Positions 32,769 to 41,748 of a stretch of DNA of 64,000 bases are shown here, piece after piece. The stretch is from Pseudarthrobacter sulfonivorans (GTDB lineage: Bacteria > Actinomycetota > Actinomycetes > Actinomycetales > Micrococcaceae). The stretch is taken from NCBI RefSeq assembly GCF_001484605.1, contig NZ_CP013747.1, positions 1,860,001 to 1,924,000 of the forward strand, in the 5' to 3' direction. The notes under the pieces were generated by a model that ran no database searches, was not told where the DNA came from, and was given only the letters and a program-made list of their open reading frames with translations. A program made the position numbers and the translations under genes. Numbering within the stretch: position 1 is the stretch's first letter; each line of letters opens with the position of its first letter.

Positions 32769-34718
32769 TCAACAGCCGGCAGCGAACCTGGCGAGCGGGT
32801 TGGCGAGCCGGCCGGCCATCTGCAACCCGCCGGACGGGTCCGTGAGGTCAAGCATCTGCTGGTTGTTCCGCAGCTGCAGCCGGTTCAGGCACGACAGTTC
32901 AAAGTCAGGGGCGAACAGGTCGTGGCGGGCGAACTGGTCCGCCAGCTCCGGGTGTTCAGCCTGGTAGTCCTGGATGACCCGCGCGGCCGTGCCCCAGAAC
33001 TCCTCCTCGCCGAGTTTCCCGTCCTCCACCAGCAGGGCACCGAGGAAGCGGAAGATGCAGTCGAATACATCCGTATAGATGGCCAGCACCTTTTCGCCGT
33101 CAGGGATATCAACCTGGATCCTCGATACCTCCTCGGGCAGGTCCAGCCGGCGCCCCATCACCACGATTTCCTCGGCGATGTCCTTCATCACCGCACGGAC
33201 GGGCACACCGTTATCCAGCACGAGGATCACGTTCTCGCCATGCGGCATAAAGGCGAGTTCGTACCGGTAGAGGCAGTGGACCAACGGGACGAGGTAGGCC
33301 TCGAAGTAGCGGCGCAGCCATTCGGAAGGCTCCAGTCCGGAGCGCTCAATCAGGGCAGACACCATCGGTTTGCCGGTCGAATCGACGTGCAGCAGGGACG
33401 CCATGGTGGCAAGCTGCTGGCCGTCCTCCAGCAGCGGGAGCGGACTTTCCCTCCACAGCGCGGACAGCATCTTCCGGTACGGCGAGCCCTTGGCGGACGC
33501 GGCCTCGTAGTAGCCGTTGTGGTAGCCGATGGCAGCGATCTCGCTGATCATGGCCAGTCCGCGTTTCTGCAGGGCTTCGTCTGACCTGATCAGGTCCTGC
33601 AGCCAGTCGTTGATGGCGGGGGTTGCCTTCATGTACTGCGGCGAGAGTCCCCGCATAAAGCCCATGTTCAGTACGGACATCGCCGTCTTGACGTAGCTCT
33701 TGGCGGGCGCGGCCGTGTTGAAGAACGTGCGGATCGACTGCTGGGCCTGGTAACTGTCTGCGCCGGTCCCCAGATGGATGATGTGCTGCTGGGCGATTTC
33801 GGCAGCGAACGTGACAGTGAGCTTGTTCTCCCACTGCCACGGATGCACCGGCATCAGGAAGTACTGGGCGGGGTCCACACCCTGGGCGGTGAATTCGGTG
33901 TCAAAGGACTGCAGCGCGGCGGCGCCGAGCTCGGCCTCCAGGTGGGCGCGGTAGTCCAGTCCGGCGCTGGCGGTGAAGACAGCCTTGCTGCGGTGGACCC
34001 CGATCCATTCCAGGCGGACGGGGGCTCCGGTCTCCGGCGCGAACGCCCGGTAGTCACTGATGCCGAACCCCAGCCTGCCGTTGTTGGCCACAAAACAGGG
34101 GTGGCCCTCCGTCATGCTGCGTTCGATGGCCTGGAAATCGGCGGCGGGGTCCGTGCCGCCGGTGACTCCTGCCGCGAGTTCCTCGGCGGACGGCTGTCCC
34201 AGCCACTGCTTGTAGGAGTGGCTGGCCAGGGTGCTGCTGATCTCTTCAAGGTAGACCGGGAGCATCTCCTCGCGGATGCCCAGAGTGCCCCTGAACTCGG
34301 TGATGAAACGCAGGGCGTCCGGGGCCGCATCCTCGCCGCTGCGTGTGCAGTGGATGGAAGCGGCGTCCACCGACCAGTGCTCCAGCTCAAGCACGCGGGC
34401 CGTGAACGAGTACGCCGTGAGGCCGTCGTCGCTGCGGACCACGTACACCGCGGGCTCGTCCGGACCCGTGGCACCCCTGCCGGAGCCCAGGCGCTGCGGC
34501 TCCAGGATGCGTTCGTGCAGGAATTCTGCAAGCGCCTTGCGAACCAGGTGGCGGTTGGCCGCCGCCCAGCGTTCGGGTGCGAGGTGGGGAACGGTGTTGG
34601 CGGTGCTGTCCGGCCTGTCGGCGGCGACGCCAATGACAGAGGCAGTGTCAATGTCGGCGGGGTCAATAACGGGGGCGGATTCCCGCACGACGGCGGGGTC
34701 CAGCTCGATGATGGTCAC
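32769..34718 (-). CDS. desD: siderophore synthetase, IucA/IucC family
   Basis: A 649-aa NRPS-independent siderophore synthetase. DesD-type enzymes use ATP to join and cyclise N-hydroxy-N-succinyl (or acetyl) cadaverine units into desferrioxamines. Family motifs include the ATP-binding HPWQWENKL region and NGYYEAASAKGSPYRKM, with a ferric-reductase-like transporter-associated C-terminal part (MPHGENVILVLDNGVPVRAVMKDI). Last gene of a four-gene operon, it starts in an ATGA overlap with desC. The desABCD order strongly supports a desferrioxamine-type hydroxamate. Confidence 0.93.
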   Translation of the reverse strand: MTIIELDPAVVRESAPVIDPADIDTASVIGVAADRPDSTANTVPHLAPERWAAANRHLVRKALAEFLHERILEPQRLGSGRGATGPDEPAVYVVRSDDGLTAYSFTARVLELEHWSVDAASIHCTRSGEDAAPDALRFITEFRGTLGIREEMLPVYLEEISSTLASHSYKQWLGQPSAEELAAGVTGGTDPAADFQAIERSMTEGHPCFVANNGRLGFGISDYRAFAPETGAPVRLEWIGVHRSKAVFTASAGLDYRAHLEAELGAAALQSFDTEFTAQGVDPAQYFLMPVHPWQWENKLTVTFAAEIAQQHIIHLGTGADSYQAQQSIRTFFNTAAPAKSYVKTAMSVLNMGFMRGLSPQYMKATPAINDWLQDLIRSDEALQKRGLAMISEIAAIGYHNGYYEAASAKGSPYRKMLSALWRESPLPLLEDGQQLATMASLLHVDSTGKPMVSALIERSGLEPSEWLRRYFEAYLVPLVHCLYRYELAFMPHGENVILVLDNGVPVRAVMKDIAEEIVVMGRRLDLPEEVSRIQVDIPDGEKVLAIYTDVFDCIFRFLGALLVEDGKLGEEEFWGTAARVIQDYQAEHPELADQFARHDLFAPDFELSCLNRLQLRNNQQMLDLTDPSGGLQMAGRLANPLARFAAGC

Positions 34719-35308
34719 AGTGATGCTCCCTGGAGGATCGGGGTGGAAAGGTCATGGGAATGGACTCGAGGGTGGCCCAGGGCTGCGCGGGCGGCGAGGT
34801 AGTCCTGGCGTGTGCAGAAGCTGAGCAGCGCTTCCTTGTCCGGCAGGGTGACAACCCCCGCCGGCTGGAAGCCCAGCCGCTCGTTGAGCACATGGATCTT
34901 GGAGTTCCTGGCGTCTGGTTCAACCACCACGCGTTCCACGCCCGGTTTTTCGAACAACCGCTCCAGCACGGCATCCATCACCGCGGCCGTGTACCCCGGT
35001 TGGGGATCTCCCGACGGCGGCGCCACCAGCAGGTGCATGCCGATGTCGCCCTCCTGCACGGCATAGATCGCGGCCAGCGGCGAGGCGGCTGGCAGGTATT
35101 CCTCCATCAGGAAGGCGGGGACGCCGTCGTCGTTGATCCCCAGCAAGGCGTGGTGATGCCCCGTTGCCTGGATTTTCGAGTACTCCTCCACAACGCCGTC
35201 AACTGTGGAGGACAGCATCCCCCAGAACGACGCGTACGGCTGGGTGACCCAGCTGTGGAGGAGGGGTGCATCGGCCGCGGCGTCAACACAGCGGAACGTG
35301 AAACTCAT
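34715..35308 (-). CDS. desC: siderophore biosynthesis acyltransferase (GNAT fold)
   Basis: A 197-aa acyl-CoA transferase of the IucB/MbtK/DesC type. It acylates the N-hydroxylated diamine using acetyl- or succinyl-CoA. The characteristic stretch is [35 protein letters not shown], with [27 protein letters not shown] at the N-terminus. It overlaps desB upstream and desD downstream by 4 nt each (ATGA), so its level is tied to theirs. The acyl donor cannot be decided from sequence. Confidence 0.9.
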   Translation of the reverse strand: MSFTFRCVDAAADAPLLHSWVTQPYASFWGMLSSTVDGVVEEYSKIQATGHHHALLGINDDGVPAFLMEEYLPAASPLAAIYAVQEGDIGMHLLVAPPSGDPQPGYTAAVMDAVLERLFEKPGVERVVVEPDARNSKIHVLNERLGFQPAGVVTLPDKEALLSFCTRQDYLAARAALGHPRVHSHDLSTPILQGASL

Positions 35309-36720
35309 GCGGACACCTCCACCGTCTGGGTGGGAGCCGGCTCGGCGCTGCGTCCGGCCGGACCGGAGACTGAAGCGGAGACCGGGCCGGCAGCAGTCGG
35401 AACACTATCCGGCGCGCCGAACTGCTGGAACGCGATGCTGCGCTCCACGGGATAAACCTCGCGGCCGGTGATCTCACGCAGGATGCACGAGTTGCGGTAG
35501 GCGGCCATGCCCAGGTCCGGGGTGACAAAGCCGTGCGTGTGCAGCTCGGCGTTCTGGACGAAAAGTTCGCCAGGTTCGACGCCGGTGCTGTAGTTGCGCG
35601 CCACGGCGAACCGGCCGGCGGAGTCCCTGGCAATCCGGTCCTGGATGCCCGCCAGGAAGTCCGGCTCCCGGTAGGTGTAACCGGTGGCCAGGACCACGGC
35701 GTCGCTGTCCAGCACATAATCCGAGCCCTGTTCCTCGTGCCGGAGCTGCAGCGTGTGGGAACCGGTGGCCTGATCCCAAGCGCCGCCGGTGAGCGACGAA
35801 TGGGTCAGGAGCTGGGTGTCCACCATGCCGGAGAGGCTCTTCGTGTACAGGAGGTCGTAGATGGCGTCGATCAGCTCGGAGTTGATGCCTTTGTACAGGT
35901 TCTTCTGGCTCTTGATGAGTCCGTCGCGTTGGTCCTGGGGCAGCCCATGGAAGTAGTCCACGTACTCCGGCGAGGTCATCTCCAGGGTGAGCTTGGTGTA
36001 CTCCAGCGGGAAGAACCGCCCGGACCGGGTGACCCAGTTCAGCTGGTAACCGTAGGTGTCCATGTCTTGCAGGAGATCGTTGTAGATTTCCGCGGCGCTC
36101 TGGCCGCTGCCCACGATGGTGATGCTCCGCTTGGCCTGCAGCTCACTCTTCCTCGACAGGTAGTCGGCGTTGTGGAGGACGAGTCCCCCGCCGCCGTTCG
36201 CAGCCGCCTCGACTATTCCGTCACAGGACGCCGGCACGTATGGCGAGGTGCCCGTGCCAAGCACGAGCCGCCGCGCCAGCAGCACCTCAGGCCCGTCCGG
36301 ACCTTCCACTGAAAGGCGGTACACGCCGGCGTCGTACGTTACATCCAGCACAGCCGTGCTAAAACGGACGGACCGCAGCTGGCCGGCCACCCACTGGCAG
36401 TACTGGTTGTACTCCGCGCGCAGCGGATAGAAGTTTTCGCGGATGTAGAAGCGGTAGAGGCGGCCGGTCTGCTTGAGGAAATTCAGGAACGAATACGGCG
36501 AGGTGGGATCGGCCAGCGTCACCAGATCCGCCATGAACGGCACCTGGAGGTGGGCCGGCTCCAGCATCATGCCAGGGTGCCAGTCAAAGGATTCCCGTTG
36601 CTCCAGGAAGACGCCATCCAGCCCGTCCACCGGCTCGCTGAGGGCGGCGAGGCCCAGGTTGAAGGGTCCGACGCCGATCCCGGCGAAGTCGAAAATGCGC
36701 GGTTCGGTGGAGGTGCTCAT
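35305..36720 (-). CDS. desB: lysine/ornithine-type N-hydroxylase of the siderophore operon
   Basis: A 471-aa flavin-dependent N-monooxygenase (IucD/SidA/DesB family) that hydroxylates the primary amine of cadaverine or a related diamine using NADPH and oxygen. It has the FAD motif [14 protein letters not shown], the NADPH motif [15 protein letters not shown], and [12 protein letters not shown] near the C-terminus. A 40-residue Pro/Ala/Ser tail follows the folded part. It overlaps desA and desC by 4 nt. Confidence 0.93.
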   Translation of the reverse strand: MSTSTEPRIFDFAGIGVGPFNLGLAALSEPVDGLDGVFLEQRESFDWHPGMMLEPAHLQVPFMADLVTLADPTSPYSFLNFLKQTGRLYRFYIRENFYPLRAEYNQYCQWVAGQLRSVRFSTAVLDVTYDAGVYRLSVEGPDGPEVLLARRLVLGTGTSPYVPASCDGIVEAAANGGGGLVLHNADYLSRKSELQAKRSITIVGSGQSAAEIYNDLLQDMDTYGYQLNWVTRSGRFFPLEYTKLTLEMTSPEYVDYFHGLPQDQRDGLIKSQKNLYKGINSELIDAIYDLLYTKSLSGMVDTQLLTHSSLTGGAWDQATGSHTLQLRHEEQGSDYVLDSDAVVLATGYTYREPDFLAGIQDRIARDSAGRFAVARNYSTGVEPGELFVQNAELHTHGFVTPDLGMAAYRNSCILREITGREVYPVERSIAFQQFGAPDSVPTAAGPVSASVSGPAGRSAEPAPTQTVEVSA

Positions 36721-38399
36721 GCGGACACCTCGCTGGTGCTGGCGCTGGCACTGTCGCTGGCCAGCAGCTGCACGCCGGTGCGGCGCAGCAGCTCGATGAT
36801 CTCGCTGATGTCCTCCAGGGTTGCTTCGGCGTTGAGGAGCGTGAACTTCAGATAGTGCCTGCCGGCCACCTTCGTGCCGGCCACGACGGCCTGCCCGGAC
36901 GCGAAAACCGCTGCGCGGATGGCCGGGTTGAGCGTGTCGGCCGCATCCTCGGAAAGCCGGCCGTGAGCGTCGGTGAGGCCGACATCGGCAAAACCGACGC
37001 CGGCAAGGGCAGCGGCAGTTCCGGGCACACGGGGCCGGTACCGGAAGACCAGTGTGCTGAGCTGCGGAGCGGCGGCGAGCTCAAAGTCGTCGTCGGCAGC
37101 CAGCACTGATCCCACCCGGGCGGCGAGATCGATCGCTTCATCAAACAGGGCGCCAATGGCATCCGCGCCCATGATGCGCAGGGTCAGCCACAGCTTGAGC
37201 GCGTCAAACCGCCGGGTGGTCTGGATGCTTTTGTCCACCTGGTTGGGGATCTCGGCCAGGGCGGCGCTTTCCGGGTTCAGGTAGTCGGCGTAGTAGGTGA
37301 CGTGCTGGAGCATGGCGCGGTCGCGGACCAGCAGGGCGCTGGAGCTGACGGGCTGGAAGAACGTTTTGTGGAAGTCCACGGTGACGGAGTCTGCCAGGCG
37401 GGTCCCGTCCAGCAGGTGGCGGTAGCGGCCGGAAACCATCAGCCCGCCGCCGTAAGCCGCATCAACGTGGAACCAGGCACCGTAGGCGCGGGTCAGGGCG
37501 GCGAGGTCCGCGAGCGGGTCCACCGCACCGAAATCGGTGGTCCCGGCGGTGGCCACAACCGCCATCGGCACCAGCCCGGCGTCGTGCGTTTCCGCCATGG
37601 CCTCAGCGAGCGCAGCTGGGTCCATCTTGTGGTCCGCCGCGCACGGGACGGAGATGACGGCGTCGAAACCCATGCCCAGCATGGACGCGGACTTCTGGAT
37701 GCTGAAGTGGCTGTCTGCTGACGTGAAAATCCGGAGCTTTTCCATCAGAGCGGGCAGCCGGAGTCCAGCGTTGGCCGGCTCCTGCCGCAGCCCGGCAACG
37801 GCGTGGTTGCGCGCGATCAGCAGCGCCTGCAGGTTGGACTGGCTGCCGCCGGAGGTGAACACGCCGTCGGCTGCCGCCCCCAGCTGCAGCCGTTCCGCGC
37901 TCCAGTCGATGAGCCGGCGTTCGATCATGGTGGCCCCGGCGCTCTGGTCCCAGGTGTCCATCGAGGAGTTCACCGCGGACAGGATGGCCTCCCCTACCAG
38001 CGCCGGGATCACCACCGGGCAGTTCAGGTGTGCCGCGTACTTCGCATCGTGGAAGTAGATGGCGTCCCGGAGGTAGACGGTCTCCAGCTCCTCCAGGGCC
38101 GCGGCGGTGTCCGGGAGCGGCTGGTCCAGGTCAACGGCGCCGATGCGCGCCTTCATTTCGTCGGGCCCGACGCCGGTAAAGGGCCGGGTGGTGCGGTCGA
38201 TTTTGGTGGCCACGGCGTTGACGCCCTGCAGCACCTGCGCCACGTACCGGGTGGAGTTCCTGGTGTTGAACAGATGGTTGGTGGCAGCGAGGGCCAGCTC
38301 CACGCGGGAGCCGAAATCCTGCCCGGGCAGGGTTTCGCCCACCCGATTTTCATCCACGTACATCTCTTCAACACGGGGCAGCAGCGGCACAGTGGTCAT
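36717..38399 (-). CDS. desA: PLP-dependent decarboxylase (lysine decarboxylase of siderophore operon)
   Basis: A 560-aa group II (glutamate/aromatic/diaminobutyrate-type) PLP decarboxylase. The cofactor pocket includes HVDAAYGGG, and the Schiff-base Lys lies in TVDFHKTFF. As the first gene of a desABCD operon it most likely decarboxylates lysine to cadaverine, the diamine backbone of desferrioxamines; ornithine to putrescine is the alternative. The ATG at 38399 follows a short CTAAGG. An iron box about 30 nt upstream would repress the whole operon when iron is plentiful. Confidence 0.9.
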   Translation of the reverse strand: MTTVPLLPRVEEMYVDENRVGETLPGQDFGSRVELALAATNHLFNTRNSTRYVAQVLQGVNAVATKIDRTTRPFTGVGPDEMKARIGAVDLDQPLPDTAAALEELETVYLRDAIYFHDAKYAAHLNCPVVIPALVGEAILSAVNSSMDTWDQSAGATMIERRLIDWSAERLQLGAAADGVFTSGGSQSNLQALLIARNHAVAGLRQEPANAGLRLPALMEKLRIFTSADSHFSIQKSASMLGMGFDAVISVPCAADHKMDPAALAEAMAETHDAGLVPMAVVATAGTTDFGAVDPLADLAALTRAYGAWFHVDAAYGGGLMVSGRYRHLLDGTRLADSVTVDFHKTFFQPVSSSALLVRDRAMLQHVTYYADYLNPESAALAEIPNQVDKSIQTTRRFDALKLWLTLRIMGADAIGALFDEAIDLAARVGSVLAADDDFELAAAPQLSTLVFRYRPRVPGTAAALAGVGFADVGLTDAHGRLSEDAADTLNPAIRAAVFASGQAVVAGTKVAGRHYLKFTLLNAEATLEDISEIIELLRRTGVQLLASDSASASTSEVSA

Positions 38400-38428
38400 C
38401 CTTAGTTCGACGTTGAGGTTGTCTTTAG

Positions 38429-38447
38429 CAAGGTAAGCCTTACTTAG
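38429..38447. promoter_or_regulatory. DtxR/IdeR-type iron box of the siderophore operon
   Basis: The 19-mer CAAGGTAAGCCTTACTTAG matches the DtxR/IdeR consensus TTAGGTTAGCCTAACCTAA at 13 of 19 positions, with the central AGCCT intact; a further TTAGGTGAACC half-site follows directly. It lies 30 bp upstream of desA. On the minus strand a TTGACG (38459-38464) just outside it could be the -35, placing the box over the promoter. Confidence 0.8.
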
Positions 38448-38568
38448 GTGAACCTTTTCGTCAAACTTTAGTGACTTATTTATCTTAAGCCGCGGGAATA
38501 CGGGCGTTCTTCAGGTCGCGGGCGCGTCATTGACTGGCCCCGATCGCGAAACGGGTGCAAAATACTCC

Positions 38569-38631
38569 GCGCGAACGGACACTTGAGGCCCTCCGGAGGG
38601 AGATTCCGGGGGCTTAAATGACCGTTCGCGC
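38569..38631. repeat. intergenic palindrome (family copy 2, right arm decayed)
   Basis: The left arm (38569-38591) is identical over 23 bases to the arm of the element at 32696. The right arm, ending at 38631, still pairs over its outer CCGTTCGCGC and inner TCCGG but carries several substitutions between. It lies directly downstream of the GNAT gene stop and upstream of the des operon control region. Confidence 0.85.
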
Positions 38632-38960
38632 TAGTTGTCCGGCCAGTCGATGTGCTGTTCGTAGCCCTCGTGGGCACGGAGGTAGCCGGCAATGAACGGG
38701 CAATGCGGGATGATCCGTTTACCCGAAGCCACCACGTCGTCGAGCGCGAAGTGAGCCAGCACCTTGCCCAGGCCCTGGCCCTTGAAGTCCTCGACGGTGT
38801 CGGTGTGGAGGAAATCCACGTGTCCGGGCAGGTCCCGGAAGAAGGACTGGACGGCGACCTTTCCGCCCACCCGCAGCTCGTAGCGGTGATGCTCGTCATC
38901 TCTGGACAGCGAGACGTCGGGGCTGAACTTGTCCTCTGTGGAAATCATGTTCTCAGTCAT
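38631..38960 (-). CDS. GNAT-like N-acetyltransferase (YjdJ type)
   Basis: A 109-aa short GNAT-fold protein. The acetyl-CoA-binding stretch is DTVEDFKGQGLGKVLAHFALDDVVASGKRIIPHCPFIAGYL, as in the YjdJ/CG-type small acetyltransferases, whose substrates are unknown. It starts in an ATGA overlap with the membrane acyltransferase gene (38957-38960), so the two are translationally coupled. The overlap of its stop region with the palindrome at 38569-38631 is minimal (one base). Confidence 0.85.
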   Translation of the reverse strand: MTENMISTEDKFSPDVSLSRDDEHHRYELRVGGKVAVQSFFRDLPGHVDFLHTDTVEDFKGQGLGKVLAHFALDDVVASGKRIIPHCPFIAGYLRAHEGYEQHIDWPDN

Positions 38961-40321
38961 GGTTCGACATTGGCACTACTTGGCCCCGCTGGCAATGGCC
39001 CGTCAGACTGGCTGCCATCGTGGGCGGCGCGTTCGGCACCGACATCGCCGGGGACACGTTCGGGCATCCGGCCCAGCAGCAGGACGGCCAACACAAAGCA
39101 TGCTGCGCCGCCTCCGAGCAGGCCCAGCGTCAGGCCGTTGAGGGCAGCGTCCGCCACCGGAATGAAGACGACGACGGCGGCCGTCACCACCGCGGCGGCG
39201 GGCCGGCCGCGGGTGTGGACAGACGCCGTCGGACGTTCCTCAAGGTGGCCGAACGCGGCCAGCACCGGGAGCAGGAGGGCCACAACCCCCAGGAGGACCA
39301 GCGGCCGCGCCCACCACCATTCGGCGGTGCCTGCCGCGGGCTTGGGGAAGTCGGTGAGGAGCAGGAGCCCGGACATGGCCGCGAGCAACGGCAGGTGCCA
39401 CAGGTACACGGTCATGGAGCGGCTGCCGGCAACCATGACCACCGCGCGGATCCAGCGCACCCCGGAAACCCAGCCGAGCCCCGGCCGGAAAAGCTGGAGC
39501 GCGGCAGCCTGGGACACGCCCAGGAGCAGCAGGCAGAGGTTGGGCGGGTTGAGGTTGACCAGCATATTTCCGGAGTAGAGACCCAGGCCGGTGACCAGCC
39601 CGAGCACCAGGTTGGCTGCCAGCATGAGCCCCACCAGGCCGGAGCGCGTGAGCCTGGCGAAGTAACCGTCGGCCATCAGGAAACCAAGCTGCTGCACGGC
39701 GCACCACAGGAAAACAAGATTTGCGTAGGCGAGCATGGGCAGGGCTCCGCGGAAGCAGTCGACGGCCACCACGAGTGCGGCCAGGACGGTCATGGTCAGC
39801 CAGGGCGCGCGCTCGTGGAACCGGGCCAGGAGCGGGATGTTGAGCTGGGCTGCCAGGTAGGCGGCGAGGAACCACAGGGGCATGCCGGCCCCGGTGGCCA
39901 TCAACTGGACCACCTGGGGGTCCACGCCGAGCAGGAGCGCCGCCGAAAAACCCAGGAACATCACCGCCAGGAGTGCCGCCGCCGGGCGGACCAGCCGCAG
40001 CAGCCGGGCCTGGGCAAACTCTATGCCGGTGCCGCCGCGGGCCTTCAGCCGCTGCCACGACTGCAGCCCGGTGGTGCCGCCGGTTACGAAGAACAGCGGC
40101 ATCACCATAAAGATCCAGATGACGGGCACAAACCAGGGCTGCTCGCCCAGCGTATTTTCCGAGGTCACGGTGCCGTCCCCTTGCAGGACGGGGCTGACCA
40201 TCATGCAGTGGCCCACCACCACCAGGGCCAGGCAGACGAACCGGACAAGGTCGATCACGAGGTCGCGCTGGACCGCCTGTTCACCATGCGGGGCCGGCCC
40301 CGGCTCCTTCACACCACTCAC
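38957..40321 (-). CDS. membrane acyltransferase, acyltransferase-3 family
   Basis: A 454-aa integral membrane protein with about ten helices. It starts with the family pattern RDLVIDLVRFVCLALVVVGHCMM (the conserved His of acyltransferase-3 proteins) and then MPLFFVTGG. These enzymes O-acylate sugars, lipids or cell-wall components. The C-terminal 45 residues are polar. GTG start at 40321; a second GTG is 9 nt downstream. It is coupled to the GNAT gene, suggesting related acyl transfer, but the acceptor is unknown. Confidence 0.83.
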   Translation of the reverse strand: MSGVKEPGPAPHGEQAVQRDLVIDLVRFVCLALVVVGHCMMVSPVLQGDGTVTSENTLGEQPWFVPVIWIFMVMPLFFVTGGTTGLQSWQRLKARGGTGIEFAQARLLRLVRPAAALLAVMFLGFSAALLLGVDPQVVQLMATGAGMPLWFLAAYLAAQLNIPLLARFHERAPWLTMTVLAALVVAVDCFRGALPMLAYANLVFLWCAVQQLGFLMADGYFARLTRSGLVGLMLAANLVLGLVTGLGLYSGNMLVNLNPPNLCLLLLGVSQAAALQLFRPGLGWVSGVRWIRAVVMVAGSRSMTVYLWHLPLLAAMSGLLLLTDFPKPAAGTAEWWWARPLVLLGVVALLLPVLAAFGHLEERPTASVHTRGRPAAAVVTAAVVVFIPVADAALNGLTLGLLGGGAACFVLAVLLLGRMPERVPGDVGAERAAHDGSQSDGPLPAGPSSANVEP

Positions 40322-40456
40322 GTGCAGTCCCTACATGCGCCGATGCTGTTGTTCACTCAATTGTCCGCCCGCGATGCGCTCCCGGCCAGAAAAGCGTGCT
40401 CCCGGCCAGAAACGGGCACAACGTCAACTCAGCAGTGGTCGCCTCAGGAGCGTCAG

Positions 40457-40861
40457 TCAGCCAGCAACGGCCAGCAACCCAAGCACGACGGCGAGCAACG
40501 GCGTCGTGCCTTGCAGAACCGCGGCGCGGAGGTACTTCTTCCCGCTAAGCGCCAGCACCGCTGCGGCTAGCAGCATGGAGCCGCAGCAGCTCAAGATCAG
40601 CGTCCAGCCCACCACGTGCTGCGCCGAACCGTCAGGGCCAAGCGCCACGCAGCCCACCCCGATAAACCCGCCGATGGCCAGGAACAGGTTGTAGAAACCC
40701 TGGTTGTAGGCGAGGGGTTTGGTGGTCTCGGCGTCGGCCTGGGAGGCGAGGCCGAAGCGCTTCCACGTGGCCGGCGTGGTCCAGGTGAGGGATTCCATGG
40801 TGAAGATGTACACGTGGAGCGCGGCGGCGAGGAAGGCAAAAAGCAGGGAGGCCAGGATCAT
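40457..40861 (-). CDS. DUF1304-family membrane protein
   Basis: A 134-aa protein with four transmembrane helices and the DUF1304 signature (AALHVYIFTMESLTWTTPATWKRFGL, then AYNQGFYNLFLAIG). Its function is unknown. No Shine-Dalgarno is visible; TAGGAT ends exactly 6 nt before the ATG, fitting leaderless transcription. It lies downstream of the acid-sugar operon but has this separate promoter signal. Confidence 0.88.
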   Translation of the reverse strand: MILASLLFAFLAAALHVYIFTMESLTWTTPATWKRFGLASQADAETTKPLAYNQGFYNLFLAIGGFIGVGCVALGPDGSAQHVVGWTLILSCCGSMLLAAAVLALSGKKYLRAAVLQGTTPLLAVVLGLLAVAG

Positions 40862-40896
40862 GTGCTGATCCTAGCCTCCCCAAAGCTCAAGGAGCG

Positions 40897-41748
40897 TCAG
40901 CGGGTGAGCATGCCCAACGCCGACGTGGCGAATTCCCTGGCCGAGGTGTTCCAGTGGCCCAGCAAGCCCTGGAGGTTCTCGCCGTCGGCCCGGTGCGCCG
41001 GAAGCTGTTCCTGGAGCGTGGACAGCACGCCGGTGCGGAGCTCGGTATTGAAGTTCACTTTGCCCACGTTCATGGCGGAGGCCTTGACCAGCTCGCCCGC
41101 CGGAATGCCGGACGCGCCGTGGAGCACCAGCGGGATGTGGGTCCGCACGGCAATGTCCTGCAGTACGTCCCAGCGCAGCTGCGGCTCGCCCTTGTACTTG
41201 CCATGGACGTTGCCCACCGCAACAGCCAGCAGTTCCGCACCGGTCCGGGCCACAAAGTCTTCCACCTGCGCGGAGTCCGTCAGGCCGGCCACGGCCACAC
41301 CGGCTTCGTCGGCACCGAAGGCCCGGTCTTCGTCGCCGGCCAGTCCCCCGAGTTCCGCTTCAAGCACGACGCCGGCACCCAGGGCGGCGCGGGCCGCCCG
41401 GACCAGCGCGATGTTGTCCTCATACGGAAGGGACGAACCGTCCGCGAGGACGGAATCCGCCCCCGCGGCGACGGCGTCGACCATCACCTGGAGGTCAACC
41501 GCGTGGTCAAGCTGCACCGCCACCGGAACGGACGCGCTGTCCGCCAAACCGCGGAGCGCGGCGATCAGCCGGAGTCCGTTGGGCGTAGCGGCCGTCCTGG
41601 GTGCAACCAGCAGGATGACCCCATGGCCGGCGTTTTCGGCCGCGCCCACAACAGCCAGGGCGGTGGTGAAGTCGTAGCAGGTGAATGCCGGGACGGCGGA
41701 GCCCTGCTGCAGGGCGGAGGTGACCAGGTGGTCGAGTCCGGTGCGCAT
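40897..41748 (-). CDS. class II fructose-bisphosphate aldolase family protein
   Basis: A 283-aa zinc aldolase of the FbaA/GatY/KbaY family. Metal ligands are in QLDHAVD (His about 81), GNVHGKYKG (His) and LVLHGASGIP (His), and the phosphate loop is NVGKVNFNTELR. It is the last gene of an operon for a four-carbon acid sugar and starts in a 1-nt overlap with the permease stop. In the described DUF1537 pathways the final step is a decarboxylation by a different aldolase family (OtnC), so this enzyme may cleave or decarboxylate the phosphorylated intermediate instead. That role is inference. Confidence 0.85.
   Translation of the reverse strand: MRTGLDHLVTSALQQGSAVPAFTCYDFTTALAVVGAAENAGHGVILLVAPRTAATPNGLRLIAALRGLADSASVPVAVQLDHAVDLQVMVDAVAAGADSVLADGSSLPYEDNIALVRAARAALGAGVVLEAELGGLAGDEDRAFGADEAGVAVAGLTDSAQVEDFVARTGAELLAVAVGNVHGKYKGEPQLRWDVLQDIAVRTHIPLVLHGASGIPAGELVKASAMNVGKVNFNTELRTGVLSTLQEQLPAHRADGENLQGLLGHWNTSAREFATSALGMLTR

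Noticed and set aside
38957..38975. CAATGT 6 nt before the GNAT ATG as another leaderless promoter
   Set aside because: The box lies inside the end of the acyltransferase gene and the two genes overlap in an ATGA, so translational coupling explains the start.
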